From NCBI RefSeq assembly GCF_014855515.1, contig NZ_JACYFK010000001.1:124001-188000 (forward strand): 64,000 nucleotides of DNA. Reading direction: 5' to 3'. The position numbers were made by a program, and so were the translations under genes. Positions 62,441 to 64,000 of the stretch are shown here, one piece after another (the stretch's first letter is position 1; each line of letters begins with the position of its first letter). The notes under the pieces were generated by a model. That model made no database searches and was not told where the DNA came from. It saw only the letters and a list, made by a program, of their open reading frames with translations. This stretch comes from Euzebyella marina (GTDB taxonomy: Bacteria; Bacteroidota; Bacteroidia; Flavobacteriales; Flavobacteriaceae).

Positions 62441-64000
62441 ATGAAAACTAACTATCAACTCAGACTACTAATGCTCTTGTTGCTGGCCCCATTTTTTATT
62501 TGGTGTCAAGACAGCAACACACTTTTCAAACTGCATCCGGCAAGCCGTACCGGAATTGAATTCAATAATTTATTGACAGAAAGCGATACCCTCAATATTC
62601 TCAACCAGGCCAATATTTATAATGGAGGGGGAATCGGCATGGGCGATTTTAATAATGACGGACTTATTGATGCCTATTTTGCCGGCAACATGGTCTCAAA
62701 CAAACTCTACCTCAACCAAGGAAATTTTAATTTCAAAGATGTTACTAAAGAGGCAATCGTTGATGGGCAAGGACATTGGAGTACGGGAATTTCTGTAGTC
62801 GACATTAATGCCGATGGCTGGCTAGACATCTATGTCGCGGCTTCATTTAGAAATGACTCCGAACGCAGAACCAACCTCTTGTATATCAATAAAGGAACCA
62901 ACAAAAAGGGAATTCCCATTTTTGAAGAGTCGGCCAAATCGTATGGGTTGGCCGATGATGGATATAGTACACAAGGCTATTTTTTTGACTACGATCAAGA
63001 TGGTGATCTGGACATGTATCTCGTCACCAATGAAATTTATGATTCTCGCACCCCCATTCGCTATCGGGCGAAATTGACCGACGGTTCTGCAAAAAATACA
63101 GACCGCCTTTACCGAAACAACGGAGACCATACGTTCACCAATGTCTCAGAAAATGCAGGAATCACTATAGAGGGATGGGGACATGCCGCTAACATCAGTG
63201 ATTTTAACGGCGACGGGTGGCCCGATATTTATGTCGCGAACGATTTTGTATCAAACGACCTGCTTTATATTAACAATCAAGATGGCACTTTTACCAATCA
63301 GTTAGACAACTATTTCAAGCACACGGCATGGAACGCCATGGGTACCGACGTAGTCGATTTTAACAATGACGGTTTTCCCGATGTTATTTCGTTGGAGATG
63401 CTTCCTGAGAACAATCTTCGAAAAAAACGAATGCTGAGTGGTAATGAGTATTACAATTACATCAACAACCAACAGTACAGCTACAACCACCAATATGTTC
63501 GTAATGTGCTTCAGTTGAGCAGCGGGCCTACCCCTAACGGCCACCCTGTATTTACCGATCAGGCATTTATGTCAGGTATTTACCAAACCGATTGGAGTTG
63601 GTGCCCGCTTGCTGCGGATTTTGATAATGACGGTTATAAAGACCTCATCATTACCAATGGTTTGCCTAAAGACGTTACTGATTTGGATTACATAGCTTAT
63701 GAAAGTGGGCAAACAGCAGGAGCACAGAGTTACACTCTTGAAATGACCGACCGCTTACCGGTGGTTAAATTGGCTAATTACTCCTTTAAAAATATCGATG
63801 GTTCCAGATTTAAAAATACTTCTAAAAAATGGGGGATAGATCAAAAGTCATTTTCTAATGGCGGGGTCTATGCCGACCTTGACAATGATGGTGATCTTGA
63901 CGTTTTAGTAAACAATATAAATGACACCGCATTTGTCTATGAAAATACCCTGAACGTTCCGGACAGGCATGTATCGGTATCCATTAAAGGCCCAGCCAAA
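62441..64000 (+). CDS. FG-GAP/VCBS-repeat surface protein (CRTAC1-like), 5' part
   Basis: Open from ATG 62441 to the window end, at least 520 residues. Signal peptide about 1-22 (LRLLMLLLLAPFFIWCQ). Then repeated FG-GAP/VCBS blades with Asp-rich calcium loops: GMGDFNNDGLIDAYFAGN, VVDINADGWLDIYVA, FFDYDQDGDLDMYLVT, ISDFNGDGWPDIYVAND, VVDFNNDGFPDVISLEM, AADFDNDGYKDLIITNG and YADLDNDGDLDVLVNN. This is the beta-propeller of CRTAC1/UnbV-like proteins abundant in Bacteroidetes and often encoded beside SusC/D genes. An ASPIC/UnbV domain is expected beyond the window. Surface-exposed; its ligand is unknown. Confidence 0.9.
   Translation, partial: MKTNYQLRLLMLLLLAPFFIWCQDSNTLFKLHPASRTGIEFNNLLTESDTLNILNQANIYNGGGIGMGDFNNDGLIDAYFAGNMVSNKLYLNQGNFNFKDVTKEAIVDGQGHWSTGISVVDINADGWLDIYVAASFRNDSERRTNLLYINKGTNKKGIPIFEESAKSYGLADDGYSTQGYFFDYDQDGDLDMYLVTNEIYDSRTPIRYRAKLTDGSAKNTDRLYRNNGDHTFTNVSENAGITIEGWGHAANISDFNGDGWPDIYVANDFVSNDLLYINNQDGTFTNQLDNYFKHTAWNAMGTDVVDFNNDGFPDVISLEMLPENNLRKKRMLSGNEYYNYINNQQYSYNHQYVRNVLQLSSGPTPNGHPVFTDQAFMSGIYQTDWSWCPLAADFDNDGYKDLIITNGLPKDVTDLDYIAYESGQTAGAQSYTLEMTDRLPVVKLANYSFKNIDGSRFKNTSKKWGIDQKSFSNGGVYADLDNDGDLDVLVNNINDTAFVYENTLNVPDRHVSVSIKGPAK

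Noticed and set aside
1-64000. CRISPR arrays, rRNA, phage structural genes, toxin-antitoxin pairs, restriction systems
   Set aside because: Looked for and not seen; no regularly spaced repeats, no Cas-like, phage-head or restriction genes.

Overview
The window comes from a member of the Bacteroidota, most likely a marine Flavobacteriaceae. The DNA is AT-rich. Several secreted proteins end in type IX secretion (T9SS) C-terminal sorting domains. The mobile element carries a BfmA/BtgA-type mobilization pair and a Bacteroidetes-type tyrosine integrase. The chromosomal part adds a MutA/MutB methylmalonyl-CoA mutase and an FG-GAP/VCBS-repeat protein typical of this class. No gene in the window looks like a transcription regulator.

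Positions 1-44476 form one very large surface-polysaccharide locus, in four blocks. Block 1 (+, 1-9213) holds six glycosyltransferases (HlpA-like, GT2, GT4, WecG/TagA), an O-antigen polymerase/ligase-like membrane protein, a Gfo/Idh/MocA oxidoreductase and an aldo-keto-reductase-like protein. Block 2 (-, 19974-9240) is a two-gene hybrid assembly line: A-PCP-KS-AT-ACP-aminotransferase followed by C-A-PCP-TE. Block 3 (+, 20462-32917) holds a methyltransferase, three secreted proteins (two with T9SS sorting domains), a beta-helix protein, two hexapeptide acyltransferases and more glycosyltransferases. Block 4 (-, 44476-32933) reads like one export operon: initiating sugar transferase, Wzc-type tyrosine kinase, Wzx flippase, Wzy polymerase, two glycosyltransferases, a CapK/PaaK-like adenylate-forming enzyme and an ATP-grasp enzyme. 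No Wza-type outer-membrane exporter is in view. Together these genes would start a glycan on undecaprenyl phosphate, extend and decorate it, flip it and polymerise it.

Positions 45028-48538 are housekeeping: the two methylmalonyl-CoA mutase subunits, then a tRNA-Arg(TCT).

Positions 48733-58386 are a 9.65-kb integrated element in the 3' half of that tRNA. It is bounded by a 43-bp direct repeat. It carries matching tandem repeats just inside each end, a tyrosine integrase at the right end, a BfmA-like and relaxase pair preceded by oriT-like hairpins, a frameshift-ridden lipoprotein pseudogene, one intact cargo gene (carboxypeptidase-regulatory + TonB-plug-like + TPR) and an IS3-family insertion with a nonsense codon in orfB.

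Positions 58387-64000 return to the chromosome: the original tRNA terminator, a GH32 fructan hydrolase lipoprotein whose expected ATG reads ACG, two ferritin-like proteins with a shared terminator, and the start of an FG-GAP/VCBS-repeat protein that runs off the window.

The strongest candidate for something new is the small NRPS-PKS-aminotransferase line placed inside the polysaccharide locus. By its domain logic it should make a beta,gamma-diamino acid joined to a second amino acid, probably glycine. All domain and family calls come from reading motifs by eye; no database search was run.
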